Positions 17,422-26,318 of a stretch of 64,000 bases of DNA are shown here, one piece after another. The stretch covers positions 2,046,001 through 2,110,000 of the forward strand of contig NZ_CP015880.1 in NCBI RefSeq assembly GCF_000697965.2. The letters are read 5' to 3'. The translations under genes and the position numbers were made by a program. Each line of letters opens with the position of its first letter. Position 1 is the first letter of the stretch. The notes beneath the pieces were generated by a model that had not been told where the DNA came from, did no database searches, and was given only the letters and a program-made list of their open reading frames with translations. Source of the DNA: Ensifer adhaerens (GTDB lineage Bacteria; Pseudomonadota; Alphaproteobacteria; Rhizobiales; Rhizobiaceae).

Positions 17422-18825
17422 CTACGGCATCTTCTCCACGTCGGGCAGCTTCCAGCTTTTCTCGAACAGCGGCTTTTCCGGGCCGTAGAGCCTGAAAAGC
17501 AGTTCGAACTTGCGGGCAGGGTCGACGGGCACGAAGTTCGCCTCCTTGCCCGCAGGCGCCTTGGCGCCGAAATAGACGTCGACCGAGCCGTCGGCATTTT
17601 TCTTCACCCCCTCGCCGATCGAGGCGACGCTCGCCTTGTCCATGTTGCGGATCAGCGCATGGGTCTCGCGGTCGTAGGCGGTCACCGACCAGTACTGCTC
17701 GACCGGCGCATCCTTCGGCACGACGAGGCGGTAGTTAGCGCCGCCGTCGAACGGATTGCCGTCCTTGTCCTTGTTGGCCATCAGGTAGAACTGCGCCGTG
17801 CCCAGCCGCTTGATGCCGGTGAAGCCGAGCGTATAGGTCACGCCTCGGGCATCGACCGGATAGAGACCGGGATCGGCATAGGCCTCCGAGGCGGCCTTCA
17901 CCATGTCCGGCAACCCGGCGGGGAACCAGCGGATGCCCTCGTTGATGACAGGAAAGCCGGCGTCATAGCGCGCCGAAAGCTCGGCTCTGGCTTCGGCCGC
18001 CGCCTTGTCGAGCAGCGCCTTGGTTTCGGCGCTTGGCTGGAAGGGCTTGCCCTTCTCGATGCCGAGCGTCTTCAGCTGGTCGATCATCGCCCGGTCGCGC
18101 TCGAGCCACGGCTCGGTCTGGACGACCCGGTTCAGATTGTCGAAGAAGCTGGCGTCGAAGCGGATGGTGCTGTCGAACAGCACGTCATAGGCGTCGGTAA
18201 AGACCGTTTCCGGCGGCTTGTCGGTCACCGGCATCGGGTAGATCTTGATCTTCTTGCCATAGGCGACCGACTTTTCGATATCGGCGTCGGCATGGCTCTT
18301 CAGGTTGGAACGCAGCAGAGCAAATCCGGTGAAGGTGTCCGAGCGAAGCGGAATGAAGCCCTCCGGCACCTCGCCCATGTAATCCGGCGGCAGGATCAGG
18401 TACTTGCCGCCCTTGCCCTCGTCGGCGCCATGCGGGCCGGCATCTTCGAGCGGCATCTGCCAGGCGTTGACGATGTTGCCGGCGATCGATCCGCCCTCGG
18501 CCGGTGGGATCTCGATGACGATGGGCCCTTCCTTCACGTTCCAGAAGGACATGAAATAGATCGAATCCGGGTTCGGCGTCAGCGTCTGGTTCTTCCAGTT
18601 GACCGGGCGAGACCAGTAGACGACTTCGTTGGCCCTGGCCTTCGTCGTCGAAAGCATCGTCTGCAGCATCAGGTCGGCATTGACCGCCGGCATGCCCCAG
18701 ATCACCGCCTCCGTCGCCCGGCGGGCGATCGCGCGGTCCCGGAGTTCGGCCGGCAACATATCCTGCGCCGCGACGTTCGTCGCGCCGGCCAGAAGCACCA
18801 CCCCTGTGAGTATAAATCGCAGCAT
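17422..18825 (-). CDS. Secreted DUF1254/DUF1214 protein
   Basis: 467 residues with a cleavable signal (LRFILTGVVLLAGATNVAAQ). The N-terminal DUF1254 part contains WGMPAVNADLML and TPNPDSIYFMSFWN; the C-terminal DUF1214 part contains PVEQYWSVTAYDRETHALI, PAGKEANFVPVDPARKFELL in part and FRLYGPEKPLFEKSW. Two-domain proteins of this sort are common in soil bacteria and are predicted periplasmic; their activity is not established. The start follows GGGAG. Divergent from the TetR gene by 288 bp. Confidence 0.88.
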   Translation of the reverse strand: MLRFILTGVVLLAGATNVAAQDMLPAELRDRAIARRATEAVIWGMPAVNADLMLQTMLSTTKARANEVVYWSRPVNWKNQTLTPNPDSIYFMSFWNVKEGPIVIEIPPAEGGSIAGNIVNAWQMPLEDAGPHGADEGKGGKYLILPPDYMGEVPEGFIPLRSDTFTGFALLRSNLKSHADADIEKSVAYGKKIKIYPMPVTDKPPETVFTDAYDVLFDSTIRFDASFFDNLNRVVQTEPWLERDRAMIDQLKTLGIEKGKPFQPSAETKALLDKAAAEARAELSARYDAGFPVINEGIRWFPAGLPDMVKAASEAYADPGLYPVDARGVTYTLGFTGIKRLGTAQFYLMANKDKDGNPFDGGANYRLVVPKDAPVEQYWSVTAYDRETHALIRNMDKASVASIGEGVKKNADGSVDVYFGAKAPAGKEANFVPVDPARKFELLFRLYGPEKPLFEKSWKLPDVEKMP

Positions 18826-19076
18826 GCCGAATCTCCCTCATACGCCGCGGCCGGCGGCCTTGAAATCTCTCGACCGCCGCTGCCTCGCAAACTCCATTGC
18901 GGGCCACCAATGCGAAATTTAGTGCGAATGCATGCCGAGCAGTAGACCCGTTGCGTGCGACGCGCGGAAGTACGTTACGGTTACAGCCGCAAACACAAAC
19001 GGCGGCGATCGGCCGGCGCATCACCGCATCCTCATCCCCTTTGAAAAACACCGCGTCACTTGACATCGGACCAAAA

Positions 19077-19096
19077 TAGGTAGATCGGTCTACCTA
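19077..19096. promoter_or_regulatory. TetR operator, perfect 8-bp inverted repeat
   Basis: TAGGTAGA-TCGG-TCTACCTA is a perfect inverted repeat lying 17 bp before the TetR start codon. A -35 TTGACA sits at 19060-19065, so the dyad covers the -10 and start site. This points to autorepression of the TetR-exporter operon. Confidence 0.82.
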
Positions 19097-19113
19097 ATAG
19101 ATTGGAGAAAGCG

Positions 19114-19689
19114 ATGAGCGACAAGGCGCCGGCGCGCGAGCGGCTTTTGAAGGCGGCAGCCGAACTGTTCTACCGGGATGGGGTCGGTGCCACGGGCATC
19201 GATGCGATCACCGCGCATGCGGGCGTCGCCAAGATGAGCCTCTACAACAACTTCTCGTCCAAGACCGATCTGGTGAACGCCTATATCGAGGCGCGCCACC
19301 GGGAATGGCAGGAGCTTTACCGCGAGCGCCTGGCTCATGCGGCAACGCCGAGAGATCGTGCGCTGGCGATCTTCGACAGCTATGTCGACCACGCTGAAAT
19401 GGCCTATTCCTGGGGTTTCCGCGGCTGCGGGCTCCTGAATGCCGCAGCCGAGCTTTCGGTCGGCGATCCCGCCCGCGACATCGTCGCCTCGCAGAAGGAC
19501 GAGGTGGAAACGCTCTTCAAGCAATATCTCGCCGAGATGAAGCCCGACGCGGGTGCCGCCATCGACGAGACGGCGGAGCACCTCTCCTTCCTGCTCGAAG
19601 GCGCGATGTCGCGTGCCGGACTCGACGGACATGACGCACGGCTGAAGACCGCGCGCCGGATCGCCATCTCGATCATGGACCAGCTATGA
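19114..19689 (+). CDS. TetR family transcriptional regulator
   Basis: 191-residue TetR repressor. The helix-turn-helix is ATGIDAITAHAGVAKMSLYN followed by NFSSKTDLV; the rest is a helical ligand-binding domain. A GGAGAAA site selects the ATG at 19114. The stop overlaps the start of the downstream exporter (ATGA at 19686), so regulator and exporter are co-translated. The perfect dyad immediately upstream is its likely operator. Its ligand is probably a substrate of the exporter. Confidence 0.93.
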   Translation: MSDKAPARERLLKAAAELFYRDGVGATGIDAITAHAGVAKMSLYNNFSSKTDLVNAYIEARHREWQELYRERLAHAATPRDRALAIFDSYVDHAEMAYSWGFRGCGLLNAAAELSVGDPARDIVASQKDEVETLFKQYLAEMKPDAGAAIDETAEHLSFLLEGAMSRAGLDGHDARLKTARRIAISIMDQL

Positions 19690-20651
19690 CCTCCCGAAAT
19701 TCCGCTTCTCTCGTCGGCTTTGCCTGCGTGCTCACCGCCTCCGCGCTCTGGGGCACGACCGGCACCACCGCCACCTTTGCTTCAGGGGTCAGCCCGCTTG
19801 GCATCGGCGCCGTCGCCATGGGCCTTGGCGGCCTGCTCTTGGCGCTGACGGCGCTGCATTCGATCGTCAAAAGCAGGGCGAAGATCGCCGCGCAGTGGCC
19901 GATGCTGATCCTCGGCTCGCTCTCGGTCGCGATCTATCCGCTTGCCTTCTACTCTTCCATGCATCTCGCCGGCGTCGCCATCGGCACCGTCATCTCCATC
20001 GGCTCGGCGCCACTCGCCGCTTCGCTGATCGAGCGCATCTTCGACGGTCAGAAGCTCACCACTCGCTGGTTGCTGGGTGCCGCCGCCGGCCTTGGCGGCG
20101 CCGTGCTTCTCACCTTTTCGGAAAGCCACGGCAGCGCCGGTGCTGCCGACGCGACGGCGGTCCTCTACGGCATCCTGCTCGGCCTGGTCTCCGGCCTGCT
20201 CTACGCGCTCTATTCCTGGGTGGCGCGGCGGCTGATGCAGGCGGGCATTCCGCCGCGTGCCGCCATGGGCTCGATCTTCGGTGTCGGCGGCACTCTGCTG
20301 TTGCCGGTGCTCGCCTTCACCGGCGCGCCGCTTTTAGCGTCGTCGACCAATGTCGCCGTCGGTATCTACATGGCGCTGGTGCCGGTGCTGGTCGCTTACG
20401 TGCTCTTCGCCTATGGCCTCGCCCGCGTGTCGGCCACCATGGCGACCACGCTGTCGCTGCTTGAACCGGTCATCGCCGCCGTGCTTGCCGTCGTCATCGT
20501 CGGCGAGCGCCTGCCGGCCGAGGGCTGGGCGGGCATCGGGCTGATCGTCGGCTCGCTCTTCATCCTCACCCTGCCGATGCCGGCCCGGCGCCGCCGCGCC
20601 GAACGCCCGCGATCCGCCGCCGCCATCGACGCGGCCCTCCCCAGCCGCTAG
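19686..20651 (+). CDS. EamA/DMT family exporter 1
   Basis: 321-residue drug/metabolite transporter with about ten membrane helices arranged as two EamA repeats. The opening ALWGTTGTTATFA is the usual first helix, and SLLEPVIAAVLAVVIVGERL marks the second repeat. A basic tail follows the last helix. It overlaps the TetR gene by 4 bp and a second DMT gene begins 16 bp later. Likely exports an amino acid, metabolite or drug; the substrate cannot be read from sequence. Confidence 0.9.
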   Translation: MTSRNSASLVGFACVLTASALWGTTGTTATFASGVSPLGIGAVAMGLGGLLLALTALHSIVKSRAKIAAQWPMLILGSLSVAIYPLAFYSSMHLAGVAIGTVISIGSAPLAASLIERIFDGQKLTTRWLLGAAAGLGGAVLLTFSESHGSAGAADATAVLYGILLGLVSGLLYALYSWVARRLMQAGIPPRAAMGSIFGVGGTLLLPVLAFTGAPLLASSTNVAVGIYMALVPVLVAYVLFAYGLARVSATMATTLSLLEPVIAAVLAVVIVGERLPAEGWAGIGLIVGSLFILTLPMPARRRRAERPRSAAAIDAALPSR

Positions 20652-20667
20652 AGCCGGAACCCTTGAT

Positions 20668-21609
20668 ATGAGCGACGTCGCTGCGCTGCCTTCCCGCCGG
20701 CCAAACCGGATGTGGGCCGTCGTCATCCTGATCCTGCTCGAGGCCGCGCTGGTGATCTCCTGGAGCGCCGGCTTCGTCGGCATCCGCTTCGCCATCGATC
20801 ACGCGCCGCTCTTCCTGATCCTCTTCTGGCGCAGCCTCGTCTCCGGTCTCATACTGCTGCCCTTCGCCCTGACGGTCGGGCCAAAGATCCGGTTGCAGGA
20901 CGCCGTGCCGCAGATGCTCTTCGGCGCGCTTGCCATGTCCGGCTATCTCGCGGGCTTTGCGCTGGCGATTTCCTATGGCGTGCCCACTGGCCTCGTGGCG
21001 CTGATCACCGACATGCTGCCGCTTGCCGTCGCCATCCTCTCCTGGCCGGTCCTCGGCCAGGCCTTGACCGCCCGCCAATGGCTCGGCTCCTTCATCGGGC
21101 TGACCGGTGTCTTGATCGCCTCCGGCTGGTCGCTCGATATCGGCAACGTTCCGCTCTGGGCCTATGGCCTGCCAGTTCTCGGCACCCTGTCGCTGGCGCT
21201 GGCGACCCTGCTGCAGAAGCGCAGCCCGGCGGGCGCCATGCCGGTGCATCAAAGCCTCTCGATCCAGTGCCTGTCGGCGGCAGCGATCTTCGCGCTCTTT
21301 TCCTGGCATGAGGGCAGCGTTCTGCCGGTGCTCGATCCGGGCTTTGTCGGCGGTATCCTCTGGCTCGTTTTCGTCGCCACCTTCGGCGCCTGGAGCCTCT
21401 ATTATCTGGCGCTGAAAAAATCCTCGCCCGCCCGCGTCACCGCCATCCTCTATTTGAGCCCGCCCGTGACGATGATCTGGGCCTTCGTCATGTTCGGCGA
21501 GCCTCTCTCCTGGGCCATGGCCGTCGGCCTCGCCGTCTCGCTCGTCGGCATCGTCATTGTCGCACGAGCACAGCAGCCGGCCGGCGGCCAAAGTCCGGCG
21601 CACGCCTAG
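20668..21609 (+). CDS. EamA/DMT family exporter 2
   Basis: 313-residue DMT transporter, ten predicted helices, only distantly similar to its neighbour. Marks: SWSAGFVGIRFAIDHAP in helix 1, FFWRS-like LFWRSLVSG, and ARVTAILYLSPPVTMIWAFV with MFGEPL in the second repeat. Same strand, 16 bp after the first exporter, so probably the third gene of a tetR-eamA-eamA operon. Tandem non-identical DMT genes could act on related substrates. Confidence 0.9.
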   Translation: MSDVAALPSRRPNRMWAVVILILLEAALVISWSAGFVGIRFAIDHAPLFLILFWRSLVSGLILLPFALTVGPKIRLQDAVPQMLFGALAMSGYLAGFALAISYGVPTGLVALITDMLPLAVAILSWPVLGQALTARQWLGSFIGLTGVLIASGWSLDIGNVPLWAYGLPVLGTLSLALATLLQKRSPAGAMPVHQSLSIQCLSAAAIFALFSWHEGSVLPVLDPGFVGGILWLVFVATFGAWSLYYLALKKSSPARVTAILYLSPPVTMIWAFVMFGEPLSWAMAVGLAVSLVGIVIVARAQQPAGGQSPAHA

Positions 21610-21687
21610 GAAAGCCATCCACTGACCGCTTGCATCTTGTGGTGGTGTCTGCGACAGCTTCGCCAAAACCACCGGGGGACAGCGGCC

Positions 21688-22419
21688 ATGAGCTTTTCCG
21701 AAGTCAAACCACGTCACGTGCTCTGCCTGCTCGGCGGAGAACGCCCCTTCTCCCACCTTTGCGAGATGATCCAGTCGGCGATCGACGATTTCGCCCTGGG
21801 TTTCGAGATCGACTATACGTTTTCCGAGGACGCGCCGGATGACCGCATGCCGATATCCTTCGAAGTCTGCCGGGATCGCGTCAAGAAGGGTGCCTGGACC
21901 GAAGCCGACGAAGAGGCCGTCAGCGACCATCGCTCGGTCATCTATGTGCTCGGCCCGCCGATGACGGCAGAGGATGCGGTCAAACATTCAGTCATCGCAC
22001 TTCGGCTGGTCGCCCACACCCTCGATAACGGCATCGTCGCCGCCAAGGGCGAGAGCGCCGGCGTCGCCCACGGCGTTGAGAGGTGGAAAGAGCTTGCTCG
22101 CGACGCCGAAGGCCAAACAGGCGCTGCACTTGCCCGCCCCTGCCGCCTCGCCTTTGCCAAGCGGCCGATCGGCACCGACGAACATCTCTACAGCATCGGC
22201 TTCCATCTGGTCGGGATACCCGAAGTCTACGCGCCGAAAACCCTCTCCGACGACGAACTGGCCTTGAGCGCGTTGATCGACACCGTTGCCGACGAAGTCT
22301 TCAGCGACGGCGTCGAGACGGTGCTGAAGCACCGCGGCGCCCAATTGCTGCCCGTCGACGCCTATGACGAGGACGAGTTCAAGTACAATCCCTTTGGGGC
22401 CATCCATCTGGCGTCATAG
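21688..22419 (+). CDS. Conserved hypothetical protein
   Basis: 243-residue soluble protein not confidently recognised. It opens MSFSEVKPRHVLCLLGG and contains HRSVIYVLGPPMTAEDAV, then DNGIVAAKGESAGVAHG and RPIGTDEHLYSIGFHLVG, ending acidic DAYDEDEFKYNPFG. The central pattern is loosely reminiscent of DUF4261-type proteins, but that is not secure. No signal peptide or membrane helix. It stands alone after the exporter operon. Confidence 0.6.
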   Translation: MSFSEVKPRHVLCLLGGERPFSHLCEMIQSAIDDFALGFEIDYTFSEDAPDDRMPISFEVCRDRVKKGAWTEADEEAVSDHRSVIYVLGPPMTAEDAVKHSVIALRLVAHTLDNGIVAAKGESAGVAHGVERWKELARDAEGQTGAALARPCRLAFAKRPIGTDEHLYSIGFHLVGIPEVYAPKTLSDDELALSALIDTVADEVFSDGVETVLKHRGAQLLPVDAYDEDEFKYNPFGAIHLAS

Positions 22420-22437
22420 ATTCGAACCGCCCCAGCA

Positions 22438-22746
22438 ATGAAGGTACTTATGCCAGCGTCAGATCGCGAGAAACGACTGCTCCTCAGCGTGCAACGCGCC
22501 TTGCTCGGAACAGTCCCGCCGACGATATCGGCCGTAACGTGCGGCTGGAACAACGACAATATCGTCCTCGAGTTCTTAGTAGACTCAGCTTTTGACGATG
22601 AAGATCGAGAACGTTGTGAAGTTGTTGCAACTGAGGTGGTCGCGGATTTCAGCTATGAAACGATAACGTCTGTCTTCACGGTACAAGCTTCCGGCGGACC
22701 GAAGACCCCAGTCGAAGAGCGGTGGTGGGCATACCGGCGATCTTAG
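22438..22746 (+). CDS. Small conserved hypothetical protein
   Basis: 102 residues with the pattern SVQRALLGTVPPTISAVTCGW, then EVVATEVVADFSYETI and a terminal ERWWAYRRS. This resembles a widespread family of single-domain proteins with RALLG, EVIADF and a terminal W-Y/F-R motif, to which I can assign no function. Base composition is slightly lower in GC than flanking genes, which with its isolated position hints at transfer. An internal ATG at 22450 is an alternative start. Confidence 0.6.
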   Translation: MKVLMPASDREKRLLLSVQRALLGTVPPTISAVTCGWNNDNIVLEFLVDSAFDDEDRERCEVVATEVVADFSYETITSVFTVQASGGPKTPVEERWWAYRRS

Positions 22747-22840
22747 CCGAATGCGCTGACAACAGGAGTGGCACCTCGTCAGGCAAGCCTCTGTCGCTTG
22801 GCACTTTTAGGCGTGAGCTAGAGGTACCGCTTGCATCGTA

Positions 22841-22862
22841 CTTCGATTCGTAATAATTGAAG
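22841..22862. promoter_or_regulatory. Candidate Rrf2 operator
   Basis: CTTCGATT-cgtaat-AATTGAAG is an inverted repeat matching at 7 of 8 arm positions, ending 4 bp before the Rrf2 start codon in a short AT-rich stretch. Position and symmetry suit autoregulation by the adjacent Rrf2 protein. Confidence 0.6.
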
Positions 22863-22866
22863 TTAC

Positions 22867-23301
22867 ATGAAAAAAGACAGCCGCCTTTCCTCCGTCCTGC
22901 ACGCGCTCCTGCACATGGCCGAGCGCGGCGAGCCCTTGACCTCGGACGAGCTTGCCATGTGCATGCGCACCAATCCGGTGGTCGTTCGTCGCACCATGGG
23001 TTTCCTGCGCGATGCCGGCATCGTTTCCTCCGCCCGCGGCCATGCGGGCGGCTGGGCGATCACTGCCGATCTCAAGACCGTGACGCTCAGGCAGTTGCAC
23101 GAAACACTCGGCGAACCCGCGATCTTTGCCATCGGCAACCGGCAGGAAATGCCGGAATGCCTCGTCGAACAGGCGGTCAACGCCGCCCTCGATACCGCCT
23201 TTGCGGAGGCCGAGGCGCTGCTGCTCGACCGCTTCGCCCACGTGACCCTTGCCGACCTAGCCGAGGACTTTGCCCGGCGGCACCGGCTCCGATCGCACTG
23301 A
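22867..23301 (+). CDS. Rrf2 family transcriptional regulator (cluster-less type)
   Basis: 144-residue winged-helix regulator of the Rrf2 family. LSSVLHALLHMAERGEPLTS, NPVVVRRTMGFLRDAGIV and SARGHAGGWAIT are the typical DNA-binding half. Only one cysteine remains in the region where IscR/NsrR carry three cluster ligands, so it probably does not hold an Fe-S cluster and belongs with YwnA-like redox sensors. The next gene on the same strand, 164 bp on, is a thioredoxin-reductase-like flavoprotein, the likely target. Confidence 0.88.
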   Translation: MKKDSRLSSVLHALLHMAERGEPLTSDELAMCMRTNPVVVRRTMGFLRDAGIVSSARGHAGGWAITADLKTVTLRQLHETLGEPAIFAIGNRQEMPECLVEQAVNAALDTAFAEAEALLLDRFAHVTLADLAEDFARRHRLRSH

Positions 23302-23465
23302 CAGCAGCCGATCGATCCGTCCTGACGTGATCGATCCCGACACATCCGATTACACCGGGACCGCATAAGCGGTTTCCGGCCGGAACCCTATTGCCCAAAG
23401 CCCGGGTCGAGACACTGGTTCAAGAAACCGGTGGGCTGGCCTGCGCCCAACCGAAAGGAAGACCC

Positions 23466-24350
23466 ATGCAACAGGACGTCATCATCATCGGCGGCAGTTA
23501 TGCCGGCATGGCCGCCGCCCTCCAGCTCCTGCGCGCCCGCCGGCGCGTGACGATCATCGACGAGGGCATTCGCCGCAACCGTTTTGCCAGCCATTCCCAT
23601 GGCTTCCTCGGTCAGGACGGCATCGACCCGTCAGAGATTGCCGCAACCGCGCGGGCGCAGCTCTCCAAATACCCCACGCTCACCTGGATCGACGGCCGTG
23701 CCGAGAAAGCCAGCGGCAAGCAGGATGCCTTCTTCGTTACCACCGCTGACGGCGCCTCCTTCGAAGGCCGGCGCCTGCTCTTTGCAACCGGCGTCAAGGA
23801 CGGCCTGCCGCAGATCGAGGGGCTGACCGAGCGCTGGGGCAAGAGCGCCTTCCATTGCCCCTATTGCCACGGCTACGAGCTGAACCAGGGCGAGATCGCC
23901 GTCATCGCGGCAAGCCCCATGTCGATCCACCAGGCGCAGCTCATTCCGGAATGGGGCAAGGTGACCTTCTTCACCAATGGCGCCATCACCCTCGACGCCG
24001 AAGGCCGTGCCGATCTCGTCAGGCGCGGCGTGACCATCGACGAAACCCCGGTCGCACGGCTCGAAGGCCATGCCGACGTGGTGCTGACGGATGGCCGCCG
24101 CCTGCCCTTCGCAGGCCTTTTCGTCGCCACCCGCACCACGCCCTCATGCGACATCGCCGAGCGCTTCGGCTGCGAGATCGAGGAGACCCCGATGGGCCTG
24201 CAGATCCGGGCGACGGCCGCCAAGGAAACCACCATTCCCGGCGCCTATGCCTGCGGCGACGTCGGCCGCGTTCCCCACTCCGTCTCGCTTGCCGTCGGCG
24301 ACGGCGCCTGGGCCGGCGCGCAACTGCACCGCTCGCTGGTGTTCGGATAG
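23466..24350 (+). CDS. Thioredoxin-reductase-like NAD(P)/FAD oxidoreductase
   Basis: 294-residue flavoprotein. The FAD Rossmann motif is VIIIGGSYAGMAAAL at the N-terminus, the redox-active pair is Cys131/Cys134 in HCPYCHGYE, and the closing FAD motif is AYACGDVGR. The NADPH-domain signature is degenerate (VIAASPMSIHQAQL instead of GGGNSA), so the electron donor is uncertain. AAGGAAGA selects the ATG at 23466. Placement after an Rrf2 regulator suggests an inducible thiol or disulfide reductase. Confidence 0.88.
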   Translation: MQQDVIIIGGSYAGMAAALQLLRARRRVTIIDEGIRRNRFASHSHGFLGQDGIDPSEIAATARAQLSKYPTLTWIDGRAEKASGKQDAFFVTTADGASFEGRRLLFATGVKDGLPQIEGLTERWGKSAFHCPYCHGYELNQGEIAVIAASPMSIHQAQLIPEWGKVTFFTNGAITLDAEGRADLVRRGVTIDETPVARLEGHADVVLTDGRRLPFAGLFVATRTTPSCDIAERFGCEIEETPMGLQIRATAAKETTIPGAYACGDVGRVPHSVSLAVGDGAWAGAQLHRSLVFG

Positions 24351-24488
24351 AAGGCACACCGAGCAGGGACGCTGGCATGAAGGAATACCGAACGGACGCA
24401 ACCGCATTGCGCCGTTCGGCTTCCAGCCTTGCCAAATCGACGGCCTCTGTGCTTCGTTCGCTGCAAACGCGAGTTGGAGCCGCCATCG

Positions 24489-25307
24489 ATGCCCATTGCC
24501 CTCACCTGCTTTCAGGGTCGCGCCGGCGATCACAACGACCTCGGCATTCCCGGCGCGAAGTCCGTTGCCGCCCATCTCGCCCGAAAACTCGGCCTCGAAA
24601 CGGTCACGGTCGGAGATCCGGAACCGGCGCTGAACGGCCACTGGGCGGTCGAGCTCGAAGCCGCGATGCCGGCTCTGAAGCGCATGCGAGATCGCTTCGA
24701 TGTGGTCTACGCCGAGGGATCGTTTTCGCTGGCAGCGACCAGCCGCTGTGCCGTCTCGCTCGCAACCCTGCCTGCCCTTGCGAGGCACCACGGCAATGCG
24801 GTCGTCGTCTGGTTCGACGCCCATGGCGACCTCAATACGCCTGAGGCCAGCAGCACCGGCTATCTCGGCGGGCTGGCGCTGTCCGGGCCCTGCGGCCTCT
24901 GGCAGTCCGGTCTGGGCGGCGGGCTTTCGATCGAAAATATCGTGCTCGTCGGCCAGCGCGACCTCGATCCCTTCGAGGCCGAACTCATCGAGGCGAAGCG
25001 CATTCCGCATATTCGTCCCGGTGCCAATCTCCCGCAAAGGCTGACCGAAGCCGTCGCCGGCCGACCGGTCTATATCCACCTCGACTGCGACGTGCTGAGC
25101 CCCGGCATCGTGCCCACCGACTACCAGCATGAAAACGGGCTGTCGCTCGATGACCTGCGTGCAGCCTGTGCTGTCCTTGCCGGGAGCGAAGTCGTCGGGC
25201 TTGAAATCGCCGAGTTTCAGAATGCTTGGGAGGAAGGCGGCGATCCGGTTTCGCCCGAACCGCTGATCGAGGCGCTGGAACCGCTTTTGCAGAAGCTGCG
25301 CCGCTGA
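24489..25307 (+). CDS. Arginase/agmatinase superfamily protein
   Basis: 272-residue ureohydrolase-fold protein. Metal-site motifs are WFDAHGDLNTP (complete DAHxD) and IHLDCDVLSPG (DxD). The first metal-binding motif, GGDHS in active arginases, reads EGSFSLAATS here, so the first manganese His is missing. It may bind one metal, use another substrate, or be inactive. The ATG at 24489 is chosen because the family begins just before the first strand. It lies 138 bp after the flavoprotein. Confidence 0.82.
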   Translation: MPIALTCFQGRAGDHNDLGIPGAKSVAAHLARKLGLETVTVGDPEPALNGHWAVELEAAMPALKRMRDRFDVVYAEGSFSLAATSRCAVSLATLPALARHHGNAVVVWFDAHGDLNTPEASSTGYLGGLALSGPCGLWQSGLGGGLSIENIVLVGQRDLDPFEAELIEAKRIPHIRPGANLPQRLTEAVAGRPVYIHLDCDVLSPGIVPTDYQHENGLSLDDLRAACAVLAGSEVVGLEIAEFQNAWEEGGDPVSPEPLIEALEPLLQKLRR

Positions 25308-25444
25308 CCTGACCAGAGCCTGCCGGCAGGTTTGCCTAACCGCAGGGGGCTCAGCCGGCCAATCCATCGGCGGCGGACCCCCCATTGCGCTAGGTCGGTT
25401 TGGGCGTAGCATGGATATCCCGCTCGCCTTCGGTATCGGCCGCC

Positions 25445-26239
25445 ATGAAGCTCGGATCGACCCTTCTTGCCTACGTCTGCCTTTTCTGCGGGAGTGCTTC
25501 CGCCGAACCGCTCCGGGTCGATCTCGAACTGGTGCTCGCCGTCGACGTTTCCTATTCCATGGAACTCGACGAGCAGCGGCTGCAGCGGCAGGGCTATGTC
25601 GCGGCCTTCCTGGAGCCCGCCCTCATCGAGGCGATCGAGAATGGTCCTGTCGGCCGCATCGCCGTCACCTATGTCGAATGGGGCGGCTCGGCGGTGCAGG
25701 CCACGCCCTGGACGCTGATCGACGGCCGCGGCACGGCCTCGCAATATTCCGAGCTGCTGCGGCGGCAGCCGATCCGGCGGATCGCCTTCACCTCGATCTC
25801 CAACACGCTGGCCTTCACCCGACGGCTGTTCGACTACAGCCCCTTTGAGGGCAGCCGCCGCGTCATCGACATCTCGGGCGACGGTCCCAACAATTCCGGC
25901 GTCCCCGCCCCTGTCGCCCGCAATTCCACCGTTGCCCGCGGCATCACCATCGACGGCCTGCCGATCATGCTGAAGACGCACGCCGCCTCGGACTCCGCCG
26001 CGATCCCCGATCTCGACGCCTATTACCGCGAATGCGTGATCGGCGGCGACGGCGCCTTTCTGGTGGAGGTGACGGACAGCGGCGAGTTCGCCCGCGCCAT
26101 CCTGCGCAAGCTGATCATCGAAATCTCCGGCCTGGAGATAAGCCGCCTGTCGCCCGAAACGGTGCGCGCAGCCCGGTTCGGTGAGGGCTACAATTGCTTC
26201 ATCGGCGAAGAAATGCAGGAGCGGATGATCGGGCGGTAG
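25445..26239 (+). CDS. Secreted DUF1194 protein with VWA-like fold
   Basis: 264 residues with a cleavable signal (KLGSTLLAYVCLFCGSASAE). LVLAVDVSYSMELDE carries the DxSxS metal-dependent adhesion site, and RRVIDISGDGPNNSG is the second conserved DUF1194 motif. The family is predicted extracytoplasmic; no function is established. The frame is open upstream to 25400, but the signal peptide places the start at 25445. Confidence 0.87.
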   Translation: MKLGSTLLAYVCLFCGSASAEPLRVDLELVLAVDVSYSMELDEQRLQRQGYVAAFLEPALIEAIENGPVGRIAVTYVEWGGSAVQATPWTLIDGRGTASQYSELLRRQPIRRIAFTSISNTLAFTRRLFDYSPFEGSRRVIDISGDGPNNSGVPAPVARNSTVARGITIDGLPIMLKTHAASDSAAIPDLDAYYRECVIGGDGAFLVEVTDSGEFARAILRKLIIEISGLEISRLSPETVRAARFGEGYNCFIGEEMQERMIGR

Positions 26240-26282
26240 GGCAGGTCTGCCGCCCCATCCACAGCCGACAACGAAGAAGCCG

Positions 26283-26310
26283 TTGACTCTAATTAGGCGC
26301 CTTATTATCT
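26283..26310 (+). promoter_or_regulatory. Promoter and palindrome before the MarR gene
   Basis: TTGACT (26283-26288) and TTATCT (26305-26310) are spaced 16 bp with the perfect palindrome AGGCGCCT (26295-26302) between them. The predicted transcription start falls within a few bases of the ATG at 26319, so the message may be leaderless. Confidence 0.5.
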
Positions 26311-26318
26311 GTCGCCTT

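Noticed and set aside
20566..21987. 473-codon frame antisense to the second DMT exporter
   Set aside because: Low-complexity composition, no family features; the opposite strand is a clear transporter.
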